The position numbers and the translations under genes were made by a program. 64,000 bases of DNA. Origin: Methanocella sp. PtaU1.Bin125 (GTDB lineage: Archaea > Halobacteriota > Methanocellia > Methanocellales > Methanocellaceae). Under the pieces are notes generated by a model that did not search any database, had not been told where the DNA came from, and saw nothing but the letters and a program-made list of their open reading frames with translations. Location of the stretch: positions 1 through 64,000 of the forward strand of contig MVRA01000185.1 in the NCBI GenBank assembly GCA_002067315.1, read 5' to 3'. This document shows positions 25,312 through 35,102 of the stretch, piece by piece; position 1 is the stretch's first letter; every line of letters starts with the position of its first letter.

Positions 25312-27093
25312 TTGAGCAAGGAATTCTTACTGGGCAACGAAGCGATTGCCCGCGGGCTTCTCGAGTCGGGCGTAGACGTGGCCACGGGCTACCCCGGGAC
25401 GCCCTCTTCGGAGATACTGGCTGCGCTGACTCCCGTGGCAGCAGAGCGCGGTTTTCACATCGAGTGGTCGGTCAACGAGAAGGTGGCCATGGAAGTGGCC
25501 ATCGGCGCGTCGTGGGCCGGCGCGCGCTCGGTCGTGACCATGAAGCACGTCGGGCTGAACGTCGCTGCAGATCCGTTCATGACGCTGTCCCACACGGGCG
25601 TGGTCGGCGGCATGATCGTGCTGGTCGCGGACGATCCGTTCTGCCACTCGTCCCAGAACGAGCAGGATAGCCGCATGTACGCGAAGTTTGCGAAGATCCC
25701 CTGCCTGGACCCCTGCTCGCCCCGGGAGGCGAAGGACATGATCGCGTACGCCTACGAGCTGTCGGAGAAGTACCAGACGCCGGTCATGTTCCGGCCGACG
25801 ACGCGCGTGTCCCACGGCAAGTCGGACGTGACCGTCGGCGAGCTGCCCGAGGGGAAACGCCCCGTGAAATTCACGAAGGACGTCGAGCGGTTCGTGGTGC
25901 TGCCGAAGCACACCCGCGCGCTGCTCAAGAAGCTGAACGCGAAGCAGGAAGCCATCAGTAAAGAGCTGCTCTCGTCGCCCTGGAACCGGCTTGACCTGAA
26001 GCCGGGCGCGAAACTTGGCGTCATCGCGTCGGGCGTTTCCAGCAAGTATGTCGAAGAAGCCCTCACGGCCATCGACGTTCCGGTCTCGTCCCTGAAGATA
26101 GGCGCGTATCCTGTCGATCCCCTGTTGATTACCCGGCTGGCAGAGAGCGTCGACCGGGTACTGGTGATCGAAGAGCTCATGCCCCTGGTCGAAGAGCAGG
26201 TCCGCATGTATGTCGACGACGTCGCCGGGAAGATGACCGGCGAGGTGCCCCACGAGGGCGAGTTTGACACGCTCCTGGTCTCGAACATCATCCGTAAGCT
26301 GCTCAAGCTCCCCGCGATTGAGGTGCGCGCGCCCCCGGCCGGCATCGAGCTGCCCATGAGGCCGCCGGCCATGTGCCCCGGCTGCCCGCACCGCGCGACC
26401 TTCTACGCGCTCAAGAGCGTCTTCAAGGAGGACGCCATTTTCGCCAGCGACATCGGCTGCTACACGCTGGGCACCCAGATGGGTGCCGTCGATACGTGCA
26501 TCTGTATGGGCGCCAGCATCACCGTCGCGTCCGGCCTGAGCTTCGCGGGCGTCCCGAACAAGGTCGCCTGCACCATCGGCGACTCCACGTTCCTCCACAC
26601 CGGCATCCCCGGCCTGATGAACGCCGTCTACAACAAGGCGGACATCACCGTCGTCATCCTGGACAACCGGACCACGGCCATGACCGGGCACCAGCAGCAC
26701 CCGGCGCTGGGCGAGACGATCACCGGCGAACCGACGACGGAAGTATCCCTCGAGCAGATGGTGAAGGCCTGCGGCGTGGAGCACATGCAGGTCGTCAACC
26801 CGTTCGACCTCGAGACGACGAAGGCCGCGTTCAAGAGCGCCTACGAGGCGGAAGGCGTCAAAGTCATCATCGCCCGCCAGCCCTGCATCATCACGGCAAA
26901 GCGCATCGGCATCAAGCGGAAACAGTACGAAGTGATCCCGGACCTGTGCGAGGGCTGCCGGCGCTGCGTGAAGTTCGGCTGCCCGGCCATGGAGTTCAAG
27001 GACGGTAAGGCCGTGACCAACGACCAGTGCGCGGGATGTGGCATATGCGCCGATCTCTGTCAGTTCGGCGCAATAAAAATAAGGAGCAGATAA
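25312..27093 (+). CDS. iorA: Indolepyruvate:ferredoxin oxidoreductase, alpha subunit
   Basis: Oxidatively decarboxylates aryl pyruvates to aryl-acetyl-CoA with ferredoxin, or runs in reverse for aromatic amino acid synthesis in methanogens. Seen are the N-terminal pyrimidine-binding region (TGYPGTPSSEILAAL), the TPP/Mg segment GDSTFLHTGIPGLMNAVY with VILDNRTTAMTG near residues 422-460, and a C-terminal two-cluster ferredoxin domain (CEGCRRCVKFGCP and CAGCGICADLC). The length of 593 is usual. The TTG start is preceded by GAGG. Forms a heterodimer with IorB, encoded 1 nt later. Confidence 0.95.
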   Translation: MSKEFLLGNEAIARGLLESGVDVATGYPGTPSSEILAALTPVAAERGFHIEWSVNEKVAMEVAIGASWAGARSVVTMKHVGLNVAADPFMTLSHTGVVGGMIVLVADDPFCHSSQNEQDSRMYAKFAKIPCLDPCSPREAKDMIAYAYELSEKYQTPVMFRPTTRVSHGKSDVTVGELPEGKRPVKFTKDVERFVVLPKHTRALLKKLNAKQEAISKELLSSPWNRLDLKPGAKLGVIASGVSSKYVEEALTAIDVPVSSLKIGAYPVDPLLITRLAESVDRVLVIEELMPLVEEQVRMYVDDVAGKMTGEVPHEGEFDTLLVSNIIRKLLKLPAIEVRAPPAGIELPMRPPAMCPGCPHRATFYALKSVFKEDAIFASDIGCYTLGTQMGAVDTCICMGASITVASGLSFAGVPNKVACTIGDSTFLHTGIPGLMNAVYNKADITVVILDNRTTAMTGHQQHPALGETITGEPTTEVSLEQMVKACGVEHMQVVNPFDLETTKAAFKSAYEAEGVKVIIARQPCIITAKRIGIKRKQYEVIPDLCEGCRRCVKFGCPAMEFKDGKAVTNDQCAGCGICADLCQFGAIKIRSR

Positions 27094-27094
27094 C

Positions 27095-27664
27095 ATGTTC
27101 GACCTGATCATCGTCGGCGTCGGCGGCCAGGGCGCCATCCTGGCGTCGGACATCATCGGCAAGGCGGCGGTCGCGGAAGGGCTGCCCGTCACCGGCGCAG
27201 AGACCCACGGCATGGCCCAGCGCGGCGGCGCCGTGGAGAACCACGTCCGCATCGGCAGCCGCTACGGCAGCATGATCCCGGCGGGCGGCGCGGACTGCAT
27301 GATGAGCATGGAGCCGCTGGAGGCGCTGCGCTTCGCGAAGTACCTCAAGCCGCAGGGGATCGCGATCGTGAACACGGAGCGCATCGTGCCGGTCACCGTC
27401 TACTCGGGCAAGACGCCCTACCCGGAGCTAAACGAGATACTCGGCGCGCTGAAAGGGGTCTGCAAGGAGGTCAAGGCGGAAGACTACACCGCGCTGGCCC
27501 GCAAGGCCGGGGCCGTCCAGGCGCTGAACGTCGTGATGATCGGTGCCGTCTCGAAGTACCTGCCGCTGAAGGAAGAGACCCTGAAGCAGGTCATCGCGAA
27601 GTCGGTGCCGCCGAAGACGGTGGCCGTCAACCTGAAGGCGTTCGACCTCGGGCGCGACGCGTAG
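27095..27664 (+). CDS. iorB: Indolepyruvate:ferredoxin oxidoreductase, beta subunit
   Basis: 189 residues of the pyruvate-oxidoreductase gamma-type domain: GVGGQGAILASDIIGKAA, then the signature ETHGMAQRGGAVENHVRIG. It completes the IorAB enzyme. GGAG lies inside the end of iorA and the ATG follows its stop by 1 nt. The downstream region holds a CG tract and a family B repeat. Confidence 0.93.
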   Translation: MFDLIIVGVGGQGAILASDIIGKAAVAEGLPVTGAETHGMAQRGGAVENHVRIGSRYGSMIPAGGADCMMSMEPLEALRFAKYLKPQGIAIVNTERIVPVTVYSGKTPYPELNEILGALKGVCKEVKAEDYTALARKAGAVQALNVVMIGAVSKYLPLKEETLKQVIAKSVPPKTVAVNLKAFDLGRDA

Positions 27665-27751
27665 CCGCCAGACACCAGGGCATCTATACGTAATTCGTCG
27701 CCCGGGCGGTCGCGCGCGCGAACGACAGGCCGACGACGATGAAATACTCTG

Positions 27752-28067
27752 CCCATTTTTTATGGTTCTTCTGCGTTATTCGGATCTGCCGATTCAATGA
27801 AATTGGCTTCGTTTCGGGGGCCGGTCGTACCCGTTCTCGCGACGACCGCGACGTTTCTCTAAGTTCTCGCGACGACCGCAACGAAACGGGACGGGCGCGA
27901 CGTTTCTAAGAATGATAATATTGTGGGTTATCCGTTAACCGTCGTCGCGCCCGTCGCGTTTCGTCGCCGGACATCAGCAGATGTCCGCGTCGTCGCGAGT
28001 ATGCAGTCCCGCGCCCTTGCGTACTCATCACAGGACGCCTGAACGGCAAACCATCAGAGACATCCGG
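27752..28067 (-). repeat. Family B palindromic element, copy 2 (reverse)
   Basis: About 316 bp matching 5071-5437 on the opposite strand, including both outer ends (GGATGTCTCTGAT and GGCCCCCGAAACGAAG). The stem arms are GCAACGAAACGGGACGGGCG with CGTCGCGCCCGTCGCGTTTCG. The loop, read on the minus strand, again contains GTTAACGGATAAC and ATCATTCTTAGAAA. The alternating tract TCGCGCGCGCGA lies just before it at 27709-27720. No gene is seen in 27665-28158. Confidence 0.75.
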
Positions 28068-28158
28068 CCACCGCCCTTCGATCCCGACAATACAGAAGAG
28101 TCATTTTTTATTTTTGATTCCTGACCCGGGCCCGGGTATTGGCCGATACCAGATTTAT

Positions 28159-29052
28159 TCAGGAAATCTTCCGTTCCGCGATCCACATGCCGGCCAGCAC
28201 GAGCAGCCCGCCGAAGGCGGAGGCCAGGTTGAGGCGCTCGCCCAGAATGAGCCACGCCAGCACGATAGTGGCCAGCGGGACGAGGTAGATGAACAGTGCC
28301 ACCCGGGACGCGTCCATGGTCTCGAGGGCCACGTTGTAGATGAGGTACGCGACGATCGAGCAGAGTAGCGCGAGGAACAGGATGGCGCCCCAGGCGGACA
28401 GCGGTATGGTCGCCGGGTCGGCATGGGGGGTCAGGAAGTAGAGGGGTACCAGCCCGATGGTGCCCAGGATGAACACCCAGTTCAGGATGGTCAGCGGGTG
28501 GTATTTCCCGGCGATCTTCTTGCCCAGGATGGAATATGCGGCCCAGAGGAGAGCGCAGAGGATGATCATGAGGTCGCCGATCTGGCCCAGCGAGAAGCCC
28601 AGCGTGCCTCCGGAGACCAGGAGGGCGACGCCCCCGAAGCCGATGAATGCGCCGATGACCCGGGAAGCGGTCAGTTTCTCCGCAAGGAACAGCGCACTCA
28701 GGAACAGGATGAAGAACGTCGACGTATTGATCAACAGCGAGGCGTTGATCGCCGTCGTGAAGCTCTGTGCGGTCACCTGTATGGCGTACTGCAGCGTCAC
28801 GCCGGTGATCGCCATGGCGACCAGCGTTAACAGGTCTTTCGTTTCGACCCGGAAGATGGACGGCCCTTTCCACAGCAGGGTGACGATGGCGAGCAGCGGG
28901 GCCGCGATGAAAAACCGGAGCGACGCTATCTCGATGGGCCCGACGCTCTCCAGCGCGATGGCGTTGGCGATGAACGAGCCGCCCCAGAACACGTTGATCG
29001 CGAACAGGCCTAACAGTAGTGGCAAATCGTTCCGCGCCTTTTCTCCGGTCAT
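28159..29052 (-). CDS. EamA/DMT family transporter
   Basis: 297 residues, ten predicted membrane helices in two tandem EamA repeats. It opens with FAINVFWGGSFIANAIALE, typical of the drug/metabolite transporter superfamily. Substrate unknown. The next gene upstream, 29167-30171, encodes a second member with a similar start (VLWGGSFVASRVGLDSL), so the pair probably arose by duplication. A CG-tract region separates them. Confidence 0.85.
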   Translation of the reverse strand: MTGEKARNDLPLLLGLFAINVFWGGSFIANAIALESVGPIEIASLRFFIAAPLLAIVTLLWKGPSIFRVETKDLLTLVAMAITGVTLQYAIQVTAQSFTTAINASLLINTSTFFILFLSALFLAEKLTASRVIGAFIGFGGVALLVSGGTLGFSLGQIGDLMIILCALLWAAYSILGKKIAGKYHPLTILNWVFILGTIGLVPLYFLTPHADPATIPLSAWGAILFLALLCSIVAYLIYNVALETMDASRVALFIYLVPLATIVLAWLILGERLNLASAFGGLLVLAGMWIAERKIS

Positions 29053-29091
29053 ATGAAGGCTGATAAACGCGACGATAAATATTAAGGCTGA

Positions 29092-29160
29092 TGGTACCGG
29101 GGCACGACCGGGCGCTTACGCGTGCGCGCGCGATCGGTCGCCTGCCATCAGGGGCCGCCC
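29092..29160. repeat. CG-tract hairpin region between the two DMT transporters
   Basis: Contains ACGCGTGCGCGCGCGA (29118-29133) flanked by CGACCGGGCG and CGATCGGTCG, which can pair in part. It is another member of the alternating CG class that recurs at gene borders here. Confidence 0.4.
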
Positions 29161-29166
29161 GGCCGG

Positions 29167-30171
29167 TCAACGCGGGCGGCTGGCCGGGCCCCCGCTATCG
29201 CTTTTAAAGAAGTGGCCGAGGAACTTCAGGTTATTATCGGCCATCGCGATGCCCGCGATGATCAGGGCCGCGCCGAGGCCGATGTAGACCGTGAAGGGCT
29301 CGTGTAGCAGCAGGATGGCGAAGACGATGGCGAACATGGGCTCGAAGTACTGGTAGATGGCCGTCTGCGAGGGGCCGATCTTGATGATGGCGTCGTTGAA
29401 GAAGAAATACGCTATGATGGAGCAGATGATCGCGAGATACAGTAGCGACGCCCACGACATGGGGCCCAGCGAGGCGATGTTGTGGTGCGGCGTGAGGAAG
29501 TAGACCGGCAGCAGGCCCAGGAAACCGATGATGAAGATATAGTTGAGCTGGGTGAGCACTGAGTATTTACCGGCCAGCCGGTTGCCGATCAGGATGTAGG
29601 TCGCCCAGAACATCGCGCAGACGAGCACCAGCCCGTCGCCGATCAGGTTGACCGACAGGGCGATGTTGCCGTTGGTGGCGACCAGCCCGGCGCCGATGAA
29701 CGCCAGGACGACGCCCAGCGTATTGTCGGCGGAAAATTTCACCTTCAGCAGCAGCACCGAGGGTATGATCACGAAAAACGTCCCCATGTTGATGAGCAGC
29801 GCCGTGTTGGTGACGCTGGTGTACGTCATCGCGATGAACTGGACGATGTACTGTAGTGTCACACCGGTCATGGCCATCGCGATGAGCACGGGCAGGTCTC
29901 TGGCCTCGACCCGCAGCGATTTTACCCCGTAGAGCAGCACGGTGATCAGCAACAGTACCGGCGTCGCGATGGCGAACCGAAGGGTGGCCAGCTCGACCGG
30001 GTACAGGCTGTCCAGGCCTACCCTCGATGCGACGAACGACCCGCCCCATAAGACCATGACCAGTACCAGGAGCACCTTAGTGCCTGAGTACCGGGAAGAG
30101 GCCGCGCTTTTACTGCCTGAGGCCTCTCTGCGTGAAGGGATGACGTAAGAAATCTTTTCCGTGATGCCCAT
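29167..30171 (-). CDS. EamA/DMT family transporter
   Basis: 334 residues with ten membrane helices in two EamA repeats, preceded by about 30 hydrophilic N-terminal residues. VMVLWGGSFVASRVG marks the first helix. The second repeat ends near FAILLLHEPFTVYIGLGAAL. It is homologous to the adjacent transporter, but with a longer N terminus and a charged tail. Substrate not readable. Confidence 0.85.
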   Translation of the reverse strand: MGITEKISYVIPSRREASGSKSAASSRYSGTKVLLVLVMVLWGGSFVASRVGLDSLYPVELATLRFAIATPVLLLITVLLYGVKSLRVEARDLPVLIAMAMTGVTLQYIVQFIAMTYTSVTNTALLINMGTFFVIIPSVLLLKVKFSADNTLGVVLAFIGAGLVATNGNIALSVNLIGDGLVLVCAMFWATYILIGNRLAGKYSVLTQLNYIFIIGFLGLLPVYFLTPHHNIASLGPMSWASLLYLAIICSIIAYFFFNDAIIKIGPSQTAIYQYFEPMFAIVFAILLLHEPFTVYIGLGAALIIAGIAMADNNLKFLGHFFKSDSGGPASRPR

Positions 30172-30307
30172 TTTTATGCCAGCGACACTGTAGCCAGTGT
30201 CCCTGTTTAGTGTATCTATAATCAGATTAAACTATTGGTAGTCATCGGACCGGTAAAAAATGGTATCGACGGCGCCCCCGGATCCAGAGTCGCCTGTCGA
30301 ACGGCAT

Positions 30308-31144
30308 TCATCCTAATCGCTTATACCAGACGTTCATGCTTTCGAAGGAGCCGCAGATGTTCGTGTTCTTCACCAGCGTGCCGCCATACGCATATCCGGC
30401 CCGGGAGAAGAGGCTGTTGACCGGGTACGAGAGCGACCGGGCGATAGTATAAGCCATTTTCATGCCTTCGCGCAGCATCTCATCTTCCATCCTGTGGAGC
30501 AGGTTCGCCGAGAGCTGCCGGCCCCTGTGGTCCGGATGCGTAGCGAAGTCGGTCATCTCGACGTTCCGCAGGCCCGGGTCCATTTCAGCGGAAGACGCGG
30601 CGACGATCTCGTCCTCTTTCCGGACGCAGAAATACCGTATGTTCTCTGCCATCGTCTTTTTCAGGTACCCTTCATCAAAAATCGGAAACGGGTACGTGAC
30701 GAAGACTTCCCGGTACAGCTTCGCCAGGTCTGCGGCGTCTTCATGGGTGGCCGTATGGATTGAGTAACCGGGCGTCAGGGATACATGCCGGTAACGGCCC
30801 GCAATGGCCAGCGCCCGGGCCAGCACCTCCTGGATACGGTCGCCTTTGGGCTCGTGCCGGCGAATCTCCTTCAGGTACCGGGCCAGGAAAAAGCCGTCCT
30901 CGTGGCCGTCGAATAAATGCGGCACGTGCGCTTCGATGACGTACCCCTTTTTCAGCAGGTTCCCAAGCGCCGATGCCGGCGCCTTGACGAAGATCTTCGA
31001 GTACCCGTGATCCAGGGCGAGGTCTTTCAGGTAGTCGATGACCCAGGGCAGGTCGCGGGGGGCCAGCTTCATCACGTAGATGCGATCGTTGTGCGGGCCT
31101 TTCTGCACGACCGTGTGGCCGATCTTCACGATCTCGTCAGACAT
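30308..31144 (-). CDS. ablB: Beta-lysine N6-acetyltransferase
   Basis: Transfers acetyl from acetyl-CoA to beta-lysine, giving the compatible solute N-epsilon-acetyl-beta-lysine used by methanogens under salt stress. The GNAT fold lies in the C-terminal half: [19 protein letters not shown], then [17 protein letters not shown], the acetyl-CoA-binding turn. The ATG at 31144 overlaps the last 8 nt of ablA, the usual coupling of this pair; the longer frame to 31180 is less likely. The length of 278 fits the AblB family. Confidence 0.9.
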   Translation of the reverse strand: MSDEIVKIGHTVVQKGPHNDRIYVMKLAPRDLPWVIDYLKDLALDHGYSKIFVKAPASALGNLLKKGYVIEAHVPHLFDGHEDGFFLARYLKEIRRHEPKGDRIQEVLARALAIAGRYRHVSLTPGYSIHTATHEDAADLAKLYREVFVTYPFPIFDEGYLKKTMAENIRYFCVRKEDEIVAASSAEMDPGLRNVEMTDFATHPDHRGRQLSANLLHRMEDEMLREGMKMAYTIARSLSYPVNSLFSRAGYAYGGTLVKNTNICGSFESMNVWYKRLG

Positions 31145-32444
31145 GATACCGGTTCGTATACCTGCCGTTCTTAGGCACAAGTGCGATGGTGCTGTCCCTG
31201 TCCGAGAGGAGCCGGGCGATCCCGACCTCTTTGTCCCCCACGTCTTCGGTACTGTAATCCAGCGGACATTTGTCGCAGTCGCCTTCGCATTTCACGGACC
31301 GGTACATATCCGGCTCGGTGTAGGTAGTGATGACGCCTTCGTAGTTCCGCAGCACGACTTTATTGGTCGCAAGCGAAATCAGGTAATTGGGCATCAGCGG
31401 GATCTTGCCGCCTCCGCCGGGCGCGTCGACCACGAAGGTCGGCACGGCGAACCCGGTCGTATGGCCGATCAGGTTCTCGATGATCTCGATGCCCTTGGAC
31501 ACGGACGTACGGAAGTGCGCCAGGCCTTCCGCGAGATCGCACTGGAACAGGTAGTAAGGCCTGACCCGGTTCTGGACCAGCCGGTGGACGAGGTTCTTCA
31601 TGATCTCCGGGCAGTCGTTGATGCCGGCCAGGAGCACCGACTGGTTGCCCAGCGGTATGCCCGCGTCCGCCAGCTTGCACAGCGCCTCCCGGGAGGCCGG
31701 GGTCATCTCCTTCGGGTGATTGAAGTGGGTGTTGATCCATAACGGGTGATGCTTCTTTAGCACGGCGACCAGGTCGTCGGTGATCCGGTACGGCAGGACG
31801 ACCGGTACCCGCGTCCCGATACGGATGACTTCGACATGCGGTATGTTCCGCAGCTCCGTCAGTATCCAGTCGAGATACTCGTCAGGGAGCATGAGCGGGT
31901 CACCGCCGGAGAGTAGCACGTCCCTGATGCGGGGATTGTTGCGGATATACCTGAGCCCTTTCTCGATCCGTTCCCGGTCAGGGATGTAATCGACGTTGCC
32001 GACTTTACGCTTCCTCGTACAGTGGCGGCAATACATGGCACAGACGTTGCTGACGAGAAACAGCACCCGGTCCGGGTACCGGTGAGTGATCCCTTCCACC
32101 GGGCTGTCGCGGTCCTCGGCCAGCGGGTCTTCCATATCGCATTTCTCGATGATCAGCTCCGCCGGGGAAGGAAAACACTGCTTGAACACCGGGTCGTTTC
32201 TCACGTCCCCCGGGTTGATCAGCGACAGGTAATAAGGGGTGATGGACATCGGGAATCTCTGGATTGTCTTTTCCAGCTCTTCACGCTCCTCGTCGCTGAA
32301 TTCTACGCCAGTCAATCGTTCGAATGTCCGAATATCGCGAATTGCATGTCCCATTTGCCATTTCCAGTCTTTCCATTGCAGTAAAGCGACCGAGGAATCG
32401 AGCTTCTTAGCCATCTCTAGCTGTTTTAATGCCAAATATCCCAT
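31137..32444 (-). CDS. ablA: Lysine 2,3-aminomutase
   Basis: Radical SAM, PLP-dependent conversion of L-lysine to beta-lysine, the first step of N-epsilon-acetyl-beta-lysine synthesis. The cluster motif is CAMYCRHC (C135, C139, C142), followed by [14 protein letters not shown]. The PLP lysine sits in [12 protein letters not shown], and a C-terminal [12 protein letters not shown] fits the zinc/multimer site. The length of 435 is normal. A GGATGGTGA sequence precedes the ATG. Expression with ablB is expected to respond to osmolarity; the 358-bp AT-rich region upstream carries the promoter. Confidence 0.93.
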   Translation of the reverse strand: MGYLALKQLEMAKKLDSSVALLQWKDWKWQMGHAIRDIRTFERLTGVEFSDEEREELEKTIQRFPMSITPYYLSLINPGDVRNDPVFKQCFPSPAELIIEKCDMEDPLAEDRDSPVEGITHRYPDRVLFLVSNVCAMYCRHCTRKRKVGNVDYIPDRERIEKGLRYIRNNPRIRDVLLSGGDPLMLPDEYLDWILTELRNIPHVEVIRIGTRVPVVLPYRITDDLVAVLKKHHPLWINTHFNHPKEMTPASREALCKLADAGIPLGNQSVLLAGINDCPEIMKNLVHRLVQNRVRPYYLFQCDLAEGLAHFRTSVSKGIEIIENLIGHTTGFAVPTFVVDAPGGGGKIPLMPNYLISLATNKVVLRNYEGVITTYTEPDMYRSVKCEGDCDKCPLDYSTEDVGDKEVGIARLLSDRDSTIALVPKNGRYTNRYHV

Positions 32445-32802
32445 TTTGTCACCATCCTTTACAGTTCAGTCTCATTTGCCATAATCTGTTGATAATTAAG
32501 CGTTTTTCTTGAGATGTTAAATACCTTTTCCCCGGTTAATTTTTACTTAAAATGGAAGATAATAGGAATATAATGCTAATTTCACAGAATAAAACCATAA
32601 AAATTGTTATCGAAAATAAATTTTATTTATCTATTAATAATAACAATATACATTTAATTTGGTATTCGTCATTCCTGTAACATTTTGTATATGCTGATAA
32701 GCTATGGACTCTGTGTTGAGTGCCGTCCGGCATTACGAGAAGAACCGGGAATGAGTATATACGTCGCGGCTGTCGTGGCCGAACGGATTAAAAAGATCGA
32801 CG
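32445..32802. promoter_or_regulatory. AT-rich intergenic region upstream of ablA
   Basis: Between ablA (reading left) and the 3' end of hisB. The part next to ablA (32500-32680) is strongly AT-rich with several TATA-like runs and must hold the ablAB promoter, though I cannot choose one. The distal 100 bp is GC-richer and shows no gene or repeat that I can support. Confidence 0.4.
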
Positions 32803-33381
32803 TCAGAGCATACCCTTGGTGCTGGGAATGCCCCGCTTTTCGTTCTTCGCCGTGGCCATCCACATCGAAAGCGCCAGCGCCTTGAACATGGCCTCGACCA
32901 TGTGGTGGTCGTCCTCGCCGTCGATTTCGACACGGATCGTGATGCCGGCGGCCCGGGCGAAAGAGTCGACGAAGTGCTTCGTCATCGCAGTCGAATAGCC
33001 CCCGACCTTCGTGCCGCGGAACTCCGCCTTGACGACGCTGTAGCCCCGGCCGCTGATGTCGACGGCGACGACGGCAAACGCGTCGTCCATGGGCACCAGC
33101 GCGTGGCCGAAGCGCTCGATGCCGGATTTGTCTTTCAGCGCCATCCGGTAGGCCTCGCCCAGGGAGATCCCGACGTCCTCGACCGTGTGGTGGTCGTCGA
33201 CCGATAAATCGCCTCTGGCTTTAAGCGTCAGGTCCATGAGGCCGTGCTTGGCGAACGAATTGAGCATGTGATCGAAAAAGCCGATGCCGGTGTCGACGGT
33301 CGCGTTGCCCTTGCCGTCGATGTTCAGCTCGATCGTGATATCGGTCTCCTTCGTCTGCCTGTGTACCGTCGCCGTCCTCAT
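32803..33381 (-). CDS. hisB: Imidazoleglycerol-phosphate dehydratase
   Basis: Histidine synthesis: dehydrates imidazole glycerol phosphate to imidazole acetol phosphate. The two metal-binding motifs are DDHHTVEDVG and DDHHMVEAMFKAL, and TGIGFFDHMLNSFAKHG is also present. The length (192) is that of the monofunctional enzyme. ATG 33381 matches the family's MRTA start; an ATG at 33390 adds three residues. hisA lies about 180 bp upstream in the same direction, but with a GC hairpin between, so co-transcription is uncertain. Confidence 0.95.
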   Translation of the reverse strand: MRTATVHRQTKETDITIELNIDGKGNATVDTGIGFFDHMLNSFAKHGLMDLTLKARGDLSVDDHHTVEDVGISLGEAYRMALKDKSGIERFGHALVPMDDAFAVVAVDISGRGYSVVKAEFRGTKVGGYSTAMTKHFVDSFARAAGITIRVEIDGEDDHHMVEAMFKALALSMWMATAKNEKRGIPSTKGML

Positions 33382-33439
33382 AATACCCATTTCAATAGCT
33401 TCTTTTCACGTAAATAAATGTTGTCGTGCTGCGATCAAG

Positions 33440-33500
33440 CCGGCCCGGCATGATATCGCAGGCCCGACGGGAGCCCGCGCGGGCGCGCGACCTCCCGGGG
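33440..33500. repeat. GC palindrome with CG tract between hisA and hisB
   Basis: CCCGCGCGGGCGCGCGA at 33474-33490, preceded by GGCCCGGCATG at 33448-33458 and followed by CTCCCGGGGA. It has the same composition and accompanying GGCC-GGCATG motif as the other CG-tract sites in this window. Confidence 0.4.
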
Positions 33501-33558
33501 ACAGACCGGATGCGTTAATATAGAGAAACGATAGGCGACGCGCCGCTGTCTGCTGGCA

Positions 33559-34284
33559 TCAATTGATCGTCTTATCGATGGCCTCGCGCAAAGTAAAGTG
33601 GTTCTTATACAGCGCGGAACCAACGATGACGCCCGCCGCCCCGACCTGCTTAATCTGCAGGATATCGTCGATAGTAGTGACGCCGCCGGACGCGATCACC
33701 GGGATGCCGACCGCCTGTGTCAACGCCTTGATCGGGCTGGCGTTGATGCCTTTCAGCAGCCCTTCGACGTCTACGTCCGTAAAGAGAATGCTGCCGGCGC
33801 CCTGCCGCTCGAACAGCCGGCCCATCTCGACCGTGCCCCGGCCCGAGCCTGCCGTCCAGCCCTCGATGACCACCTCGCCTTTCTTCGAGTCCAGCGAGAC
33901 CATGATGGCGTCCCGCCCGAAATCATCCGACAACCGGCGGACCAGCGACGGGTCTTTCACCGCGGCCGTGCCGAGGATCACCCGGCTAATGCCGAGCCCC
34001 AGCAGGTACTTTGCCGTCCCGTAGTCACGGATGCCCCCGCCGACCTGCACCTCGACGTCGAATTTCGAGACGATCTCTTCCATGATGTATGCGTTCTTCC
34101 GCTTCCCGGAAAAGGCGCCGTCGAGGTCGATGATATGCAGCGTCCTCGCGCCCTGGCCCACCCAGCCGGCCGCGACTTCCACCGGGTCGTCAATCGATAT
34201 GACCTCGGTGCCCGGGACACCCTGGACGAGGGAGACACATTTGCCATCTTTCAGGTCGATGGCGGGTATGACGTTGAAGGACAT
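33559..34284 (-). CDS. hisA: Phosphoribosylformimino-AICAR phosphate isomerase
   Basis: Amadori rearrangement of ProFAR to PRFAR in histidine synthesis. TIM barrel with VIPAIDLKDGKCV (catalytic Asp), LGTAAVKDPSLV, the second-half catalytic-Asp strand LFTDVDVEGLLKG, and phosphate-binding VIASGGVTTIDD and VIVGSALY. The length of 241 is standard. ATG 34284 is chosen over a TTG one codon upstream. Confidence 0.95.
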   Translation of the reverse strand: MSFNVIPAIDLKDGKCVSLVQGVPGTEVISIDDPVEVAAGWVGQGARTLHIIDLDGAFSGKRKNAYIMEEIVSKFDVEVQVGGGIRDYGTAKYLLGLGISRVILGTAAVKDPSLVRRLSDDFGRDAIMVSLDSKKGEVVIEGWTAGSGRGTVEMGRLFERQGAGSILFTDVDVEGLLKGINASPIKALTQAVGIPVIASGGVTTIDDILQIKQVGAAGVIVGSALYKNHFTLREAIDKTIN

Positions 34285-34393
34285 CAACAGGAGATGACGG
34301 GCCGATGAAATATAGATTCTTCTATCGGCAGAATTTGGTATGTTATTCGATTTATAGAAATATTAATTAACAGGCGATTGCAAACCTATCCGG

Positions 34394-35032
34394 ATGATGA
34401 GGCGGGATTTCTTTATCAGGGCGACGATGTCATCTGTCATCATCGTCGGTTTCATCGTTATGGTAATGGCGGGGTCCGCATCGGCAGATTCAAATATCAT
34501 GCTGACCGGCCACCTGAACTACGAAGGCCCCGGAGGCGTGTTCTATTCGCCTGAAGGCGCGAACGTCACGGCAAAGTACATGGGACAGGAGTACTTTACG
34601 AGAGCCGACGAGCACGGCGACTATTCGATCGGCCCGATCCCGCTGGGTTCGGATTACATTCTCGCGTTCAGGGTCAACTACACGGACCCGGAAGGCAACT
34701 ACCACGTCTGGCCGTTGAGCGGATGGCACGAGACGCTGTTGCCGGCCAACTACCACGTCGTCCAGGACATGATCCTGATCAAGTCGACAGCCCCGACACC
34801 GGAACCGACGGCCACCCCGACACCGACACCGGCACCGGAACCGACAGCGACGCCCGCACCGACGCCGGAGCCGACGGCCACCCCCGCGCCGACGCCTGCT
34901 GCTACACCGACACCGGCACCGGAGCCGACGGCCACGCCGGCGCCCACGCAGGCGCCGTCCGTGTTGCTCAGCGGTATCGGGGCCCTGGCAGTCCTCGCGT
35001 TGATCGGCTATCTGGCTGCGAGAAAGCAATAA
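34394..35032 (+). CDS. Secreted protein with Thr/Pro stalk and C-terminal anchor
   Basis: A signal peptide (SVIIVGFIVMVMAGSASA, then DS) precedes a domain of about 95 residues resembling a carboxypeptidase-regulatory-like beta sandwich (GHLNYEGPGGVFYSPEGANV ... ADEHGDYSIGPIPLGSDYIL). About 55 residues of T-P-x-P and P-E-P-T-A repeats follow, then a hydrophobic C-terminal helix (LLSGIGALAVLALIGYLAA) with RKQ. This is a typical archaeal surface protein with a probably O-glycosylated stalk. The stalk DNA is a degenerate tandem repeat. Role unknown. Confidence 0.7.
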   Translation: MMRRDFFIRATMSSVIIVGFIVMVMAGSASADSNIMLTGHLNYEGPGGVFYSPEGANVTAKYMGQEYFTRADEHGDYSIGPIPLGSDYILAFRVNYTDPEGNYHVWPLSGWHETLLPANYHVVQDMILIKSTAPTPEPTATPTPTPAPEPTATPAPTPEPTATPAPTPAATPTPAPEPTATPAPTQAPSVLLSGIGALAVLALIGYLAARKQ

Positions 35033-35102
35033 ACCGGGGCTGTATGCCCCGTCCCTTTTTAATCAACAGCTTTATTGCCCCGTCCGTTCTTTATTTCAGG
35101 CA

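Noticed and set aside
25327-27252. A 641-codon open frame antisense to iorA
   Set aside because: It mirrors third-position GC in a well-supported gene, and the Arg/Asp/His-rich translation matches no protein type.
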